A stretch of 64,000 nucleotides of DNA from Pedobacter riviphilus (GCF_014692875.1 NZ_CP061171.1:2418001-2482000); one strand, 5' to 3'. Positions 1-9,928 are shown, numbered from the stretch's first letter. A program made the numbers and translations. The notes: generated by a model from the sequence alone, not told the origin.

Positions 1-644
1 TTCACCGAACATACCACTTGTTTTTGGTTGGGTAAGGTAGCATGTTGAATAATTGCCGCAGGCATATCACCTAAACCCGCATCGCAATAAGCTTTAGAGA
101 TTTCGCCAACTTTTTTCATACCCATATATATAACAACTGTAGCCGAACTTTTCATGGCGCATTTTAGATCGTTAGTTAAACTTCCGTCCTTCTTGGTCCC
201 GGTAAGTATCCAAACACTCTCACTAATTCCACGGTGCGTTAAAGGCACATCTATAAAACCTGCACCCTGCACACTGCTGATACCTGGAATGTAATGGCAT
301 TTAATCCCTCTAGCCTCCGCATAAATCAATTCTTCGAATCCTCTACCAAAAATAAAAGGATCTCCTCCCTTTAAACGTACAACAACCTGATAATTTTGGG
401 CATTTTCGACAATTAATTCATTTATTTTCTCTTGTGGCGTGTATTTTCCGTAGGGTTGCTTACCAACATAGATCATTTTACATGTTTTAGGAGCAATTTC
501 TAGTAATTTTTCATTACTTAAGTTATCATAAAGAACAACATCAGCTCTTTTTAACACATTAAAAGCCTTCATAGTGATCAATTCCGGATCTCCAGGACCT
601 CCACCCATTATAAAAAGTCCAAAATCAGCAGTTTTTTGATTCAT
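1..644 (-). CDS. cobA: Uroporphyrinogen-III C-methyltransferase (siroheme synthesis), 3' end outside window
   Basis: SAM-dependent methylation of uroporphyrinogen III to precorrin-2, the first step towards siroheme, the cofactor of the neighbouring nitrite reductase NirB. The frame starts at an ATG at 644 and stays open to the window edge, giving about 214 residues of a usual 250-280. Visible family motifs are the N-terminal glycine loop GGGPGDPELIT (about residues 14-24), VVRLKGGDPFIFGRG (about 90-104), and PGISSVQGAGFIDVPLTHRG in the middle. It is a single-domain SUMT as far as it is visible, with no CysG-type dehydrogenase domain at the N-terminus. It is divergent from nirB across a 251 bp AT-rich region with an Fnr-type palindrome, which suggests shared control. 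It was found by reading the reverse strand; only the C-terminus is missing. Confidence 0.93.
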   Translation of the reverse strand, partial: MNQKTADFGLFIMGGGPGDPELITMKAFNVLKRADVVLYDNLSNEKLLEIAPKTCKMIYVGKQPYGKYTPQEKINELIVENAQNYQVVVRLKGGDPFIFGRGFEELIYAEARGIKCHYIPGISSVQGAGFIDVPLTHRGISESVWILTGTKKDGSLTNDLKCAMKSSATVVIYMGMKKVGEISKAYCDAGLGDMPAAIIQHATLPNQKQVVCSV

Positions 645-895
645 AATTTTAATGATTTAACTATTTAAGTATAAAAGTGATGAAAATTTATTAAAAAATT
701 AAATATTTTATGATAAAAATCACACAAAATAAACTTTTAATATAATTAAACCATATATTTGACTATCAAAAATCATATAATTATTAAATTATTAATTTTT
801 AAAACGATTATTTAATATAAAAACACACCAAAACAAATAATCAAAAATAAAAAACAACCAAAAGAAACTAAAATCACTAAACACCTTTAAGATTT
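645..895. promoter_or_regulatory. Divergent cobA / nirB control region
   Basis: Very AT-rich 251 bp region between the divergent start codons of cobA and nirB, with no coding potential. Both genes serve siroheme-dependent nitrite reduction, so promoters for both should lie here. I could not fix a convincing -33/-7 pair for either gene. The only clear element is the palindrome described separately at 711-722. Confidence 0.6.
711..722. promoter_or_regulatory. Fnr/Crp-type palindrome TGAT-N4-ATCA
   Basis: The sequence TGATAAAAATCA is a perfect inverted repeat with the half-site spacing of Fnr-family operators (TTGAT-N4-ATCAA); only the outermost bases deviate. It lies 66 bp from the cobA start and 173 bp from the nirB start. 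A Crp/Fnr regulator is encoded at the far end of the same cluster (12028-12711). That this protein binds here is inference. Confidence 0.45.
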
Positions 896-3408
896 ATGAA
901 AGAACCACAAATAATCGTAATAGGAAATGGAATGGTGGGATATAAATTCTGCGAAAAGCTTAGATCAAAAACTTCTTCTTTTAATCTTATTGTTTTTGGA
1001 GAAGAACCCGAAGAGCTTACGATCGTGTGCATTTAAGTGAATATTTTAATGGCAAAACAGCCGAAGACCTCTCTCTTTCTACAGAAAACTGGTATCAGGA
1101 ACAAAATATTACCCTATTTCTCAATAACCCGGTTACCAAAATAGATCGCGAACAGCAAAAAGTATATACAGCTAATGGTTTAGATTATAGCTACGATATT
1201 CTTGTTTTTGCTACGGGTTCTGGTGCTTTTGTGCCCAATATCCCTGGAACTGAGAAAGAAGGTGTTTTTGTTTACCGTACAATAGAAGATCTTGACCTGA
1301 TTAGTAGCTATGCAAAAAAGGCCCGAACAGCTTCAGTTATTGGAGGTGGTTTATTAGGGCTCGAAGCGGCTAAGGCATTAATTGATCTGGGCATCGAAAA
1401 AACGAGTATCATTGAATTTGCACCTCGCTTAATGCCTAGGCAAATTGATGCCGCTGGTAGTGATATGCTTAAATCGAAGCTCACAGATTTAGGCTTGCAG
1501 ATCCACTTAAATAAAAACACGACAAGCATTGAAGGCGATGGCTCTATTACGGCATTAAAGTTTAGTGACGATACTGTTTTAGATGTTGATATGCTGGTCA
1601 TCTCTGCTGGTATAAAACCACGTGATGAACTGGCAAAGGCCTGTGGCATTGAGGTTGGTCCACGCGGTGGTATTGTTGTTGATCAAAAAATGCAGACCAA
1701 TGATCCAGCTGTTTTTGCCATCGGCGAATGCGCTTTATACGATGGAATGATTTATGGTTTAATTGCACCAGGTTACGAAATGGCCGAAGTATTAGCCGCA
1801 AACCTTTGCGAAGGTGATAAAGCTTTCACAGGATTTGATATGAGCACCAAACTCAAACTAATTGGCATCGATGTGGCCAGTTTTGGTGATAATTTTATTA
1901 CCGAACCCGATTGCCGTACAATTATCTTCGAAAACAAACACAAAGGGGTTTATAAAAGAATAAATGTTAGTAATGACGGGCAATACCTTTTAGGAGGTAT
2001 ATTAATTGGAGATGCAACAGCATATAACCTGCTGTTGCAGACCTCTAATAACCGGATTGTATTGCCAGAAAACCCTGAGGAACTGATACTGGGCGCACGT
2101 GGTGGAAGCGAACCAGCAAGCGGGGCTGGAATTACAGGTTTACCAGACAGTGCACTGATCTGTAGCTGTGAAGGCGTTAGCAAGGGCGATATCTGCTCGG
2201 CAGTCGCCGATGGCTCTTGCGAAAACATCGATGACCTGAAAAAATGTACCAAAGCAGGCACAGGTTGTGGTGGCTGCTTGCCAATGGTAAAAGATTTAAT
2301 GACCTATACCTTAAAATCGCAAGGCAAATATATCAAAAATGTAATTTGCGAGCATTTCAACTACAGCAGGCAGGAACTTTTCGACCTTATTCATATCCAC
2401 GAATTAAAAAGTTATGATGAAGTACTGGATGCGCTAGGTAAAAACGATGGCTGTGAGGTATGTAAACCATTAGTATCATCACTCCTAGCCAGCCTTTGGA
2501 ATGAAATGATCCTTAAAAAAGGAAATGATGTAGCCCAAGATAGTAACGACCGTTTTCTGGCCAACATTCAAAAAGGTGGCTCATATTCTGTAGTACCGAG
2601 GGTTCCGGGCGGCGAAATTACACCCGACAAATTGATTGTAATTGGCGAAGTAGCTAAAAAATACAACCTGTACACTAAAATCACGGGAGGTCAGCGTATA
2701 GATATGTTCGGTGCACACCTTAACGACCTTCCTATCATCTGGGAAGAATTAATTGCGGCAGGTTTTGAAAGCGGACATGCTTACGGCAAGGGCTTAAGAA
2801 CCGTTAAAAGCTGCGTTGGTAGCACCTGGTGCAGATTCGGCTTACATGACAGCGTAAGTTTCGCTATCCAAATTGAAGAAAGATACAGAGGCATCCGTGC
2901 ACCACATAAATTCAAATCGGCAGTAAGCGGCTGTATAAGAGAATGTGCAGAAGCCCAAAGTAAAGATTTTGGCATTATTGCCACCGAAAAAGGCTGGAAT
3001 TTATATGTATGCGGAAATGGTGGAAGCAAACCGCAACACGCCCTTTTACTGGCAACAGACTTAGATAGTGAAACCTGCATTAAATACATCGATAGATTTT
3101 TGATGTTTTACATCCGCACTGCCGATCCGCTTACCAGAACTGCAACCTGGCTCAACAAAATGGAAGGCGGAATAGATTACCTGCGGAATGTAATTATCAA
3201 CGATAGTTTAGGAATGGCAACCCAATGGGAAAATGAAATTGAGAAGTTAATCGCCTCATATAAATGCGAATGGAAAGAAGCAGTTGAAAACCCTGCGATC
3301 AGAAAACGCTTCTCTCATTTTGTAAATGCACCTGAAGACAAAGATCCAACTATAGAATTTGTTGAAATGCGTGGACAAAAAAGAACCGCCGAATGGAAAA
3401 CAGTTTAA
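896..3408 (+). CDS. nirB: Assimilatory nitrite reductase [NAD(P)H] large subunit, frame interrupted near codon 38
   Basis: Six-electron reduction of nitrite to ammonium in the cytoplasm using NAD(P)H. The N-terminus starts at ATG 896 with a dinucleotide-binding strand (IIVIGNGMVGYKF), but that frame stops at 1034. The rest of the protein is open from about 1009 in the next frame (793 residues from the GTG at 1027). One extra C in the CCC run at 1007-1009 would join them as GEEPRRAYDRVHLSEYF, the conserved NirB N-terminal motif, and give about 837 residues, the normal NirB length. Domains in order are FAD/NAD(P)H reductase, a BFD-like [2Fe-2S] motif (CSC...CTKAGTGCGGC, from about residue 379 of the long frame), a ferredoxin-like half-domain, and the siroheme/[4Fe-4S] site C596-x5-C602...C636-x3-C640. 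nirD follows after 36 bp. A base-call error is more likely than a true pseudogene. Confidence 0.93.
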
Positions 3409-3444
3409 TCAATAATCTTTACAAAGCTTATAAAACCTCAAATT

Positions 3445-3792
3445 ATGAATGAACAATCAAATTGGCTAGCAGCCTGCCGAGTCGAGGATGCCATTGAGAA
3501 TGGTGGCGTATGCGTAAAACATGGTGAAGATCAGATTGCACTTTTCTATTTCACCAGAAGAAATGAGTGGTATGCCACTCAAAATGAATGCCCGCATAAA
3601 AAGCAGATGGCATTAAGCCGCGGAATGATTGGCTCTACTACCGATGAACCTAAGGTAGCCTGCCCTTTCCACAAAAAAACATTCTCATTGAGCACTGGCG
3701 AATGTTTAAGTGGCGATGAGTGCGCAATAAAAACCTATCCTGTAAAGATAGAAAACGGAACTGTTTACATTGGTACAACACCAAAATCTTAA
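3445..3792 (+). CDS. nirD: Nitrite reductase small subunit, Rieske-type
   Basis: Small partner of NirB, 115 residues, the usual size for NirD. It keeps a full Rieske ligand set, C49-x-H51 in NECPHKK and C73-x2-H76 in ACPFHKK, so it could bind a [2Fe-2S] cluster; some NirD proteins, such as that of E. coli, have lost these residues. The start ATG at 3445 is the only reasonable one. It lies 36 bp after nirB on the same strand and is almost certainly co-transcribed with it. Confidence 0.93.
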   Translation: MNEQSNWLAACRVEDAIENGGVCVKHGEDQIALFYFTRRNEWYATQNECPHKKQMALSRGMIGSTTDEPKVACPFHKKTFSLSTGECLSGDECAIKTYPVKIENGTVYIGTTPKS

Positions 3793-3851
3793 CCTGACCT
3801 AGTAAGATTTAAACTTTTCTGATTAAAAAATTTAACCCAAACCAAACCGAC

Positions 3852-4247
3852 ATGAAAATTTCTAATTCTGTAGCCATAACAGGCTGCCTTGCACTTACCT
3901 TGTTCTTTTTTTCTGCTAAATCGCAAACTAAAGCCGTTTTATTCGATGGTACTATCGTTGCCGGATATGTTGATCATGGTGCTTTTATAAACTGTACAGG
4001 GCCCAGTATCAAATTCAGCAAAAAACCTTACACCGTTTTATTGGGATTGTTACCCAGTTTAAGAATCAAGGAAGATAAAGTGGCTGCCGGAGCGCCAAAA
4101 AATGCAGCCCTCACTCCTAACCTTGGTTTTGGCTTAACAACGGCATTTCGCCATGTGGCCTTACAGGTACCGCTATACTACAACCCTAAAACCGCAGTCA
4201 AAAATGGCGAATGGAACGTCGGCGTAGGTTTAGGCTATAAATTTTAA
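3852..4247 (+). CDS. Small exported protein of the nitrate cluster, possibly beta-barrel-like
   Basis: 131-residue protein with a clear N-terminal signal peptide (hydrophobic stretch about residues 8-23, cleavage near KSQTK). The mature part alternates polar and apolar residues and ends in VGVGLGYKF. A terminal aromatic residue after beta-strand-like sequence is typical of outer-membrane or periplasmic beta proteins. I do not recognise a named family. It sits between nirD (59 bp upstream) and narK (38 bp downstream) on the same strand, so it belongs to the nitrate operon. A role in passing nitrate or nitrite across the outer membrane, or in stabilising envelope components, is only inference. 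Confidence 0.75.
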   Translation: MKISNSVAITGCLALTLFFFSAKSQTKAVLFDGTIVAGYVDHGAFINCTGPSIKFSKKPYTVLLGLLPSLRIKEDKVAAGAPKNAALTPNLGFGLTTAFRHVALQVPLYYNPKTAVKNGEWNVGVGLGYKF

Positions 4248-4285
4248 AAGAAACCATTTATTTATTTACGCTTAAACAGACCGTT

Positions 4286-5653
4286 ATGACACTAAACTCT
4301 ATTACCAAACCGCTAGATAAATTAAATATATTTTCGCTCAAAGGTGTTCAAATGAAAACCTTTCACATCACCTGGCTAACTTTCTTCTTTTGCTTTTTTG
4401 CCTGGTTTGGCATGGCACCTTTAATGAAGATAGCCAGAGAGCAACTTCACCTCACTAAAGATCAGGTAGGAAATATCCAAATTGCTTCAGTATCAGCTAC
4501 TATTATTGCCCGTTTGCTTATCGGAAGATTGATTGATAAATTTGGCCCCAAACTCATTTACACCTGGCTTTTGGTGCTTTGCGCCATTCCGGTCCTCTTA
4601 ATCGGAACCAGCCATTCTTATACTTCATTTTTGCTTTTCCGCTTAGCTATTGGCATAATCGGCGCATCATTTGTAATTACCCAATTTCACACTTCCATTA
4701 TGTTTGCCTCAAACATTAAAGGAACAGCAAATGCAACAGCAGGTGGTTTTGGCAATGCAGGTGGTGGTGCCGCCAATCTATTCATGCCTTTAATCGCATC
4801 GGGCTTTACTGCTTTAGGCTTTTGTAGTACCGAAGACAGCTGGCGTTATGCTATGATTTTCCCTGGTGTAATGCTTTTAGTATGTGCATTTTTATACCAT
4901 CGTTATACTTTAGATACCCCACAGGGAGATTTTAAGGATTTAAAAGACGAAAACATAAAAAGCACCAAAAACACATTTTTAATCGCCGCAAAGGATTACC
5001 GCACCTGGATTTTAACCATTGCTTACGCGGCCTGTTTTGGTGTAGAAATTACCGTAGATAACTTTGCACCAATATTTTTTACTGATTCATTCGGTGCAAC
5101 AATCGCCATAGCCGGAATGGTTGCAGGTATTTTTGGCTGGATCAATGTTTTTGCCAGACCATTAGGTGGCATTGTTGCCGATAAAATTGGCAAAACATGG
5201 GGATTTGATGGCAAAACACTTTTGCTTGCCTTACTGCTATTGATAGAGGGAATCGGCTTAATCTGGTTCGCAAAATCGGGCAATATCGGGATGGCCATTT
5301 TTATGATGTTTGTATTCGGTTTAAGTTTAAAAATGGCCAATGGAGCAACATACAGCTTAGTTCCTTTCATCAATCCGCTTGCAGTTGGCAGTGTAGCAGG
5401 CATTGTAGGTGCGGGCGGAAATATTGGCGCTATGCTTATTGCCTTTATGTTTAAAGCTAAAGCTGGTCACTTTACTAAAAATATAATCGAAAACGGACAT
5501 AATGTTCAAAAAGACCTGATCGATTACACCAGCGCATTTACTTTTCTCGGTTTTATCATTCTAGGAATTGGCATTGCAGTATTCATTTTCAGAACCATTA
5601 TGGCACAAAAAGCAGCTGAAATAGAAGACCTGGTGCTTACCCCCAGCAAATAA
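4286..5653 (+). CDS. narK: Nitrate/nitrite transporter, MFS family
   Basis: 455-residue major facilitator protein with about 12 membrane segments. Family signs are the first helix TWLTFFFCFFAWFGMAPLM, and glycine-rich nitrate-signature helices around GNAGGGAANLFMP (about residue 155) and GIVGAGGNIGAM (about residue 375). The usual MFS loop RLLIGRLIDKFGP follows helix 2. About 25 residues precede the first helix, beginning at ATG 4286; a later start at MKTFH is possible. It lies between nirD and the fused nitrate reductase and is the likely entry route for nitrate in this assimilatory operon. Direction (uptake or antiport) cannot be read from sequence. Confidence 0.92.
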   Translation: MTLNSITKPLDKLNIFSLKGVQMKTFHITWLTFFFCFFAWFGMAPLMKIAREQLHLTKDQVGNIQIASVSATIIARLLIGRLIDKFGPKLIYTWLLVLCAIPVLLIGTSHSYTSFLLFRLAIGIIGASFVITQFHTSIMFASNIKGTANATAGGFGNAGGGAANLFMPLIASGFTALGFCSTEDSWRYAMIFPGVMLLVCAFLYHRYTLDTPQGDFKDLKDENIKSTKNTFLIAAKDYRTWILTIAYAACFGVEITVDNFAPIFFTDSFGATIAIAGMVAGIFGWINVFARPLGGIVADKIGKTWGFDGKTLLLALLLLIEGIGLIWFAKSGNIGMAIFMMFVFGLSLKMANGATYSLVPFINPLAVGSVAGIVGAGGNIGAMLIAFMFKAKAGHFTKNIIENGHNVQKDLIDYTSAFTFLGFIILGIGIAVFIFRTIMAQKAAEIEDLVLTPSK

Positions 5654-5689
5654 ACAACGTCAACAAAACCTACCTTACGAACCGATCAT

Positions 5690-8600
5690 TTGAAAGAAGA
5701 AAAAAACATATCGCAAAATAAAACAACTACCTGCTGCTATTGCGGTGTAGGCTGTGGCATTGTGGTACACAAAGATATCCATGAGCGGATAACGGTTGAA
5801 GGAGACAAAAACCACCCTGTAAACAAAGGCATGTTGTGCAGTAAAGGCATGAATCTTCATTACACAGCGAATGACAAAAGCGACAGGCTGCTTTATCCCG
5901 AAATGCGCTATAACAAAAATATGCCCCTCCAAAGAGTAAGTTGGGATACCGCACTAGAAAGAACAGCAGCTGTTTTCAAAGCGCTTATTAAAAAATATGG
6001 CCCTGATAGCGTGGCTTTTTATGCCAGCGGACAGTGTTTAACAGAAGAATATTACGTAGTAAATAAATTAATTAAAGGATTTATCGGTAGCAATAATATC
6101 GATACCAACAGCCGCTTATGTATGAGCAGTGCGGTTGTTGGTTATAAAATGAGCTTAGGTGAAGATACCGTGCCTATTAGTTACGATGATATTGAAATTG
6201 CCGATTGTATTTTTGTTGCAGGCGCAAACCCGGCATGGTGCCATCCTATCCTGTGGCGCCGGGTTGAAGCCGCAAAGCAAAAAAATCCTGACCTAAAGAT
6301 CATTGTAAGCGACCCGCGAAAAACACAAACCTGCTCGCTCGCCAATGTCCATCTGCAGCTCAATCCAGGCACCGATATTACCCTTCACCACGCCATTGGC
6401 AGATGTTTAATTGAAGATGGAAAAATCGATGCTGATTTTATCATCAACAGCACCAATGGTTATGAAAAATACCGTTCTACTGTTTTCTCAACCTCTTTAG
6501 CAGAAGCGGCAGCAACTTGCGGTGTAACAGAATATGATATTCGTTTAGCGGCATCTTACATTGGGAATGCAAAAGGTTTTATCAGCATGTGGACTATGGG
6601 GCTTAACCAAAGTGTAGTAGGCACCAATAAAAACCTTTCGTTAATCAACTTAAACCTCATTACCGGCCATATCGGTAAACCTGGAAGCGGACCATTTTCA
6701 CTTACCGGACAGCCAAATGCCATGGGCGGACGAGAAGTTGGCGGCTTAAGCAATTTATTGCCTGCACACCGTGTTTTAGCTAACGAAAATCACCGGAATG
6801 AGGTTGAAAAATTTTGGCAGATCCCATTGGGAACCATTCAATCTAAACCGGGCTTAACCGCAACAGAAATGTTCGATGAGCTGAATACCGGAAAACTCAA
6901 AGCAGTATGGATTTTATGCACCAATCCTTTAATCAGTCTTCCTGATGTTCGTACAGCCGAAGAAGGATTAAAAAAAGCAAAATTTGTGGTTGTTCAGGAT
7001 ATTAGCAATACCGTAGAAACCTTAAAATATGCTGATGTGGTATTACCTGCAGCCGCCTGGGTAGAAAAAGAAGGTACCATGACCAATGCCGGCCGTTATA
7101 TTTCTTACCTCAGCAAAGTAACAGATGCGCCTGGAGAAGCCTTAGCAGATTCAGAAATTATCTGCCGGTTTGCAAAAAAAATGGGTTATCACGGCTTCGA
7201 TTTTAAAAGTGCAGGCGAAATATACAATGAGCATGCAGCCCTAACCGAAGGAACTAACATTGATATCAGTGGACTTAATTATGAGATTTTAAGAGAAAAA
7301 AGAGCCGTTCAATGGCCATATCCAAAAGCGGAAAAAGCGCTTGGAACAGCTAGATTATTTACCGATCATCAATTTTACACGCCAGATAAAAAAGCGAATA
7401 TTTTATCATTTGATGATCGGAACCAATCGGAAGCTTTAACACCAGAACATCCGCTGATTTTAACCACAGGAAGAATCAGGGATCAATGGCATACCCGAAG
7501 CAAAACAGGCAAGGTAAATAAACTGAACCAACACATTAGCGAATCTTTTTTAGAAATCAACCCGGTTGATGCGGAAGCTCGGAGCATTAAGAATAATGAT
7601 ATCGTCGAAATTTCAAGTTTACGTGGAAATGTTCGTGTAAAAGCAAAATTTTCGGAAGATATTAAACCCGGAGTGGTTTTTATGCCCATGCACTGGGGCA
7701 AAATCTTAAATAGTGATCTAAACCGGGTGAATAACCTCACCAATAACCTGGTTGACCCACAAAGCAAAGAACCCGATTTTAAATTTAGCGCCGTAGAAGT
7801 AAAATTACATCAAAAAGTCCGGCAAAAGATTATTGTTATTGGTGCGGGGGCTGGTGCATGTGGTTTTGTTAAAAGTTACAGGGCCTTAAACACAGAAGAT
7901 GATATTGATATCTTTAGTAAAGAGAATTTTCCTTTTTACAACAGGGTACTTCTCCCCGATTATATTATTGGCACTTTACCCTGGCATAGCCTCATTAAAA
8001 TGAGCGATAGCGAGGAAACCGATTATAGAATTAAACTGCACCGTGGACTAGGTATCGAAAAGATCAACAAAGAGAGTAAAACCGTTATCGATAGTAACGG
8101 AGAAAGCCACCATTACGACGTCCTGCTCCTGGCCACCGGAAGCAGGGCTTTTGTGCTTAAAGACATCCCGAAACTAAACGGCATATTTACCATGCGAAGC
8201 CGTAATGATGCCGACAGTTTTAAAAAACACGTGGATACCACAAATGGAAAAGTAGTAATTGTTGGTGGCGGTTTATTGGGGATCGAATTGGCTACATCTT
8301 TGGCCGAAACAGGATCAAAAGTGACCATTATCCAGCGGATATCGAGATTAATGGGTCGCCAGTTGGATGCATTAGGTAGTCAATTACTCCATGAAGAACT
8401 GCTCAGCAAAGGCATTGAGATTTTTTACAATGATGAAGTAGACCGGATTATTGGAGAAAAAAGCATTTCAGGTATCCGTTTAAAAAGTGGTCTATTGATC
8501 GATTGCGAATCTTTGGTGATCGCAATAGGCACCGTTCCGAATACAGAACTGATTAAAGAAGCAGGCATAGAATGTAAAAGAGGTGTTGTAGTTGATGAAT

Positions 8601-9241
8601 ACCTGAGAACAAGCGAAAGAGACATTTATGCCATTGGTGAAATTGCTGAATTTAAAGGCCATATGTACGGCATCACAGCAGCAGCAGAACAACAGGCTGA
8701 AATAGTAGCGCGATTTCTTAGCGGAGACATTGCTAAATTTTACCAAGGTAGCTTGCTCATGAATATCCTTAAAATGCACAGTTTAGAACTCTGCTCTTTG
8801 GGTGTGACCGAAATACCGAACAACGACCCCACTTACGAAGAAATTGTTTTCATCGACAAAGCAAAACGTTACTATAAAAAATGTATCGTACATAATGATA
8901 AATTGGTTGGAGCAATATTAATCGGTGATAAAAGTGAGTTTTTAGAGTTCCGCAACCTGATCGAAAATAAAATGGAGTTGAGTGAAAAACGGCTTCAATT
9001 GTTAAGGAGTGGCAAAACAACCGAACCCATTATTGGCAAAACCGTATGTAGCTGCAACAATGTTGGCGAAGGCAACCTGATCAACAAAATTAAAGATGGC
9101 TGTAAAGATCATTTGCAGCTCTGCCAGTTAACTGGTGCCGGAATGGGTTGTGGTAGTTGTAGGCCAGAAGTAAAAGCAATTTTGGATTCGTTTGTAAACG
9201 TTTTAAAAACGGAACCTAAGCAGGTTTTAGTAGAGAAATGA
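5690..9241 (+). CDS. nasA: Assimilatory nitrate reductase fused to FAD/NAD(P)H reductase and BFD [2Fe-2S] domains
   Basis: A single 1183-residue protein that appears to hold the whole electron path from NAD(P)H to nitrate. Residues 1 to about 700 form a molybdopterin bis-MGD nitrate reductase of the NasA/NarB group, with N-terminal [4Fe-4S] ligands C15-x2-C18-x3-C22 and C50 (MLCSKG) and the motif GQPNAMGGREVGGL. From about residue 711 (KIIVIGAGAGACGF) a NirB/NasC-type FAD and NAD(P)H oxidoreductase of about 400 residues follows, with a second Rossmann loop VVIVGGGLLGIELA. The last 65 residues hold a BFD-like [2Fe-2S] motif (VCSC...GMGCGSC, from about 1120). In Klebsiella or Bacillus the reductase is a separate protein. 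The start is the TTG at 5690, 36 bp after narK. Frame and motifs are intact throughout. Fusion is direct observation; direct use of NAD(P)H is inference. Confidence 0.93.
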   Translation: MKEEKNISQNKTTTCCYCGVGCGIVVHKDIHERITVEGDKNHPVNKGMLCSKGMNLHYTANDKSDRLLYPEMRYNKNMPLQRVSWDTALERTAAVFKALIKKYGPDSVAFYASGQCLTEEYYVVNKLIKGFIGSNNIDTNSRLCMSSAVVGYKMSLGEDTVPISYDDIEIADCIFVAGANPAWCHPILWRRVEAAKQKNPDLKIIVSDPRKTQTCSLANVHLQLNPGTDITLHHAIGRCLIEDGKIDADFIINSTNGYEKYRSTVFSTSLAEAAATCGVTEYDIRLAASYIGNAKGFISMWTMGLNQSVVGTNKNLSLINLNLITGHIGKPGSGPFSLTGQPNAMGGREVGGLSNLLPAHRVLANENHRNEVEKFWQIPLGTIQSKPGLTATEMFDELNTGKLKAVWILCTNPLISLPDVRTAEEGLKKAKFVVVQDISNTVETLKYADVVLPAAAWVEKEGTMTNAGRYISYLSKVTDAPGEALADSEIICRFAKKMGYHGFDFKSAGEIYNEHAALTEGTNIDISGLNYEILREKRAVQWPYPKAEKALGTARLFTDHQFYTPDKKANILSFDDRNQSEALTPEHPLILTTGRIRDQWHTRSKTGKVNKLNQHISESFLEINPVDAEARSIKNNDIVEISSLRGNVRVKAKFSEDIKPGVVFMPMHWGKILNSDLNRVNNLTNNLVDPQSKEPDFKFSAVEVKLHQKVRQKIIVIGAGAGACGFVKSYRALNTEDDIDIFSKENFPFYNRVLLPDYIIGTLPWHSLIKMSDSEETDYRIKLHRGLGIEKINKESKTVIDSNGESHHYDVLLLATGSRAFVLKDIPKLNGIFTMRSRNDADSFKKHVDTTNGKVVIVGGGLLGIELATSLAETGSKVTIIQRISRLMGRQLDALGSQLLHEELLSKGIEIFYNDEVDRIIGEKSISGIRLKSGLLIDCESLVIAIGTVPNTELIKEAGIECKRGVVVDEYLRTSERDIYAIGEIAEFKGHMYGITAAAEQQAEIVARFLSGDIAKFYQGSLLMNILKMHSLELCSLGVTEIPNNDPTYEEIVFIDKAKRYYKKCIVHNDKLVGAILIGDKSEFLEFRNLIENKMELSEKRLQLLRSGKTTEPIIGKTVCSCNNVGEGNLINKIKDGCKDHLQLCQLTGAGMGCGSCRPEVKAILDSFVNVLKTEPKQVLVEK

Positions 9242-9284
9242 TAGATTTTCGTGATTCTTCATAAGCGTGTATCATAATACGAAT

Positions 9285-9355
9285 TGTCATCCTGAGCTTG
9301 TCGAAGGGCCTTTATTAAATACACTTTGATGTGTTTCGACAAGCTCAACATGACA
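9285..9355. repeat. REP-like imperfect palindrome
   Basis: Two 21-nt arms (9285-9305 and 9335-9355) are inverted copies with two mismatches, around the core GAGCTTGTCGAA / TTCGACAAGCTC, separated by about 29 bp. Elements with a TCATCCTGAGC...GTCGAAGG core are, from memory, frequent in intergenic DNA of Bacteroidota. It lies in the 177 bp gap between the fused nitrate reductase and narM and may act as a transcript-end or stabilising hairpin. Confidence 0.7.
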
Positions 9356-9418
9356 GAATAAGAAGAGTAAGTTCTCTTTAATGTAAGGTTCAGAGAATAA
9401 CATTTAAAATTAAACAAA

Positions 9419-9925
9419 GTGATAAAAGTAAAACTTGGTCCTTCAGAATTTAAAAACCTAAAAGGAATTGAATATTTTAAGTTCGAAGAAGATTTTATTG
9501 AAGAAAATGTGCGTTGTATCCCAATGATCGTCCGTTTTAAAATGGATGCAGCCGGAATAAAATTAAAATTGGCAGAATGGAGCAAATTTCATCCAACAGA
9601 AAGAATCCAACTGGCTCTACTTCCTGTCTCAACTCAAGAACAAACAGACAAGTATCATCAATTTCTGATTAGCCTGATTACCAAATATACTGGAAACCAG
9701 GCTACCACGCTGGCTATTGATCCACTACCAGATTGGGGGAACCTACACCAAATTCCGACAATGCTAAAAGAAAAGGCCACAGAATTACAATTACAACTAT
9801 CCATAAACCAGTGGTGCAAACTCACTAATATCCAAAGGTTTGCGCTTTTAAAATTATGCCGGCCAGGACACGAAAACAAAAACTTCCCAAAGGCAATAGT
9901 AGAATTTGGACTTTTAAATAGCTAA
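9419..9925 (+). CDS. narM: Nitrate reductase-associated protein
   Basis: 168 residues, matching the family of nitrate reductase-associated proteins known as NarM in cyanobacteria, where it is needed for active nitrate reductase. The recognisable block is FEEDFIEENVRCIPMIVRFK followed by MDAAGIKLKLAEWSKF (about residues 22-60). The C-terminal half has the helical segment QWCKLTNIQRFALLKL. The start is the GTG at 9419. It lies downstream of the fused reductase with a REP-like palindrome between them, and 3 bp upstream of the rubredoxin-domain gene, so the two are surely co-translated. It probably acts in maturation or electron delivery of the reductase. Confidence 0.85.
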   Translation: MIKVKLGPSEFKNLKGIEYFKFEEDFIEENVRCIPMIVRFKMDAAGIKLKLAEWSKFHPTERIQLALLPVSTQEQTDKYHQFLISLITKYTGNQATTLAIDPLPDWGNLHQIPTMLKEKATELQLQLSINQWCKLTNIQRFALLKLCRPGHENKNFPKAIVEFGLLNS

Positions 9926-9928
9926 ACC

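Noticed and set aside
1308..1649. Reverse-strand open frames across nirB, narK and the fused nitrate reductase
   Set aside because: They lie fully inside strongly supported genes, have unnatural composition and no family features; they are antisense shadows.
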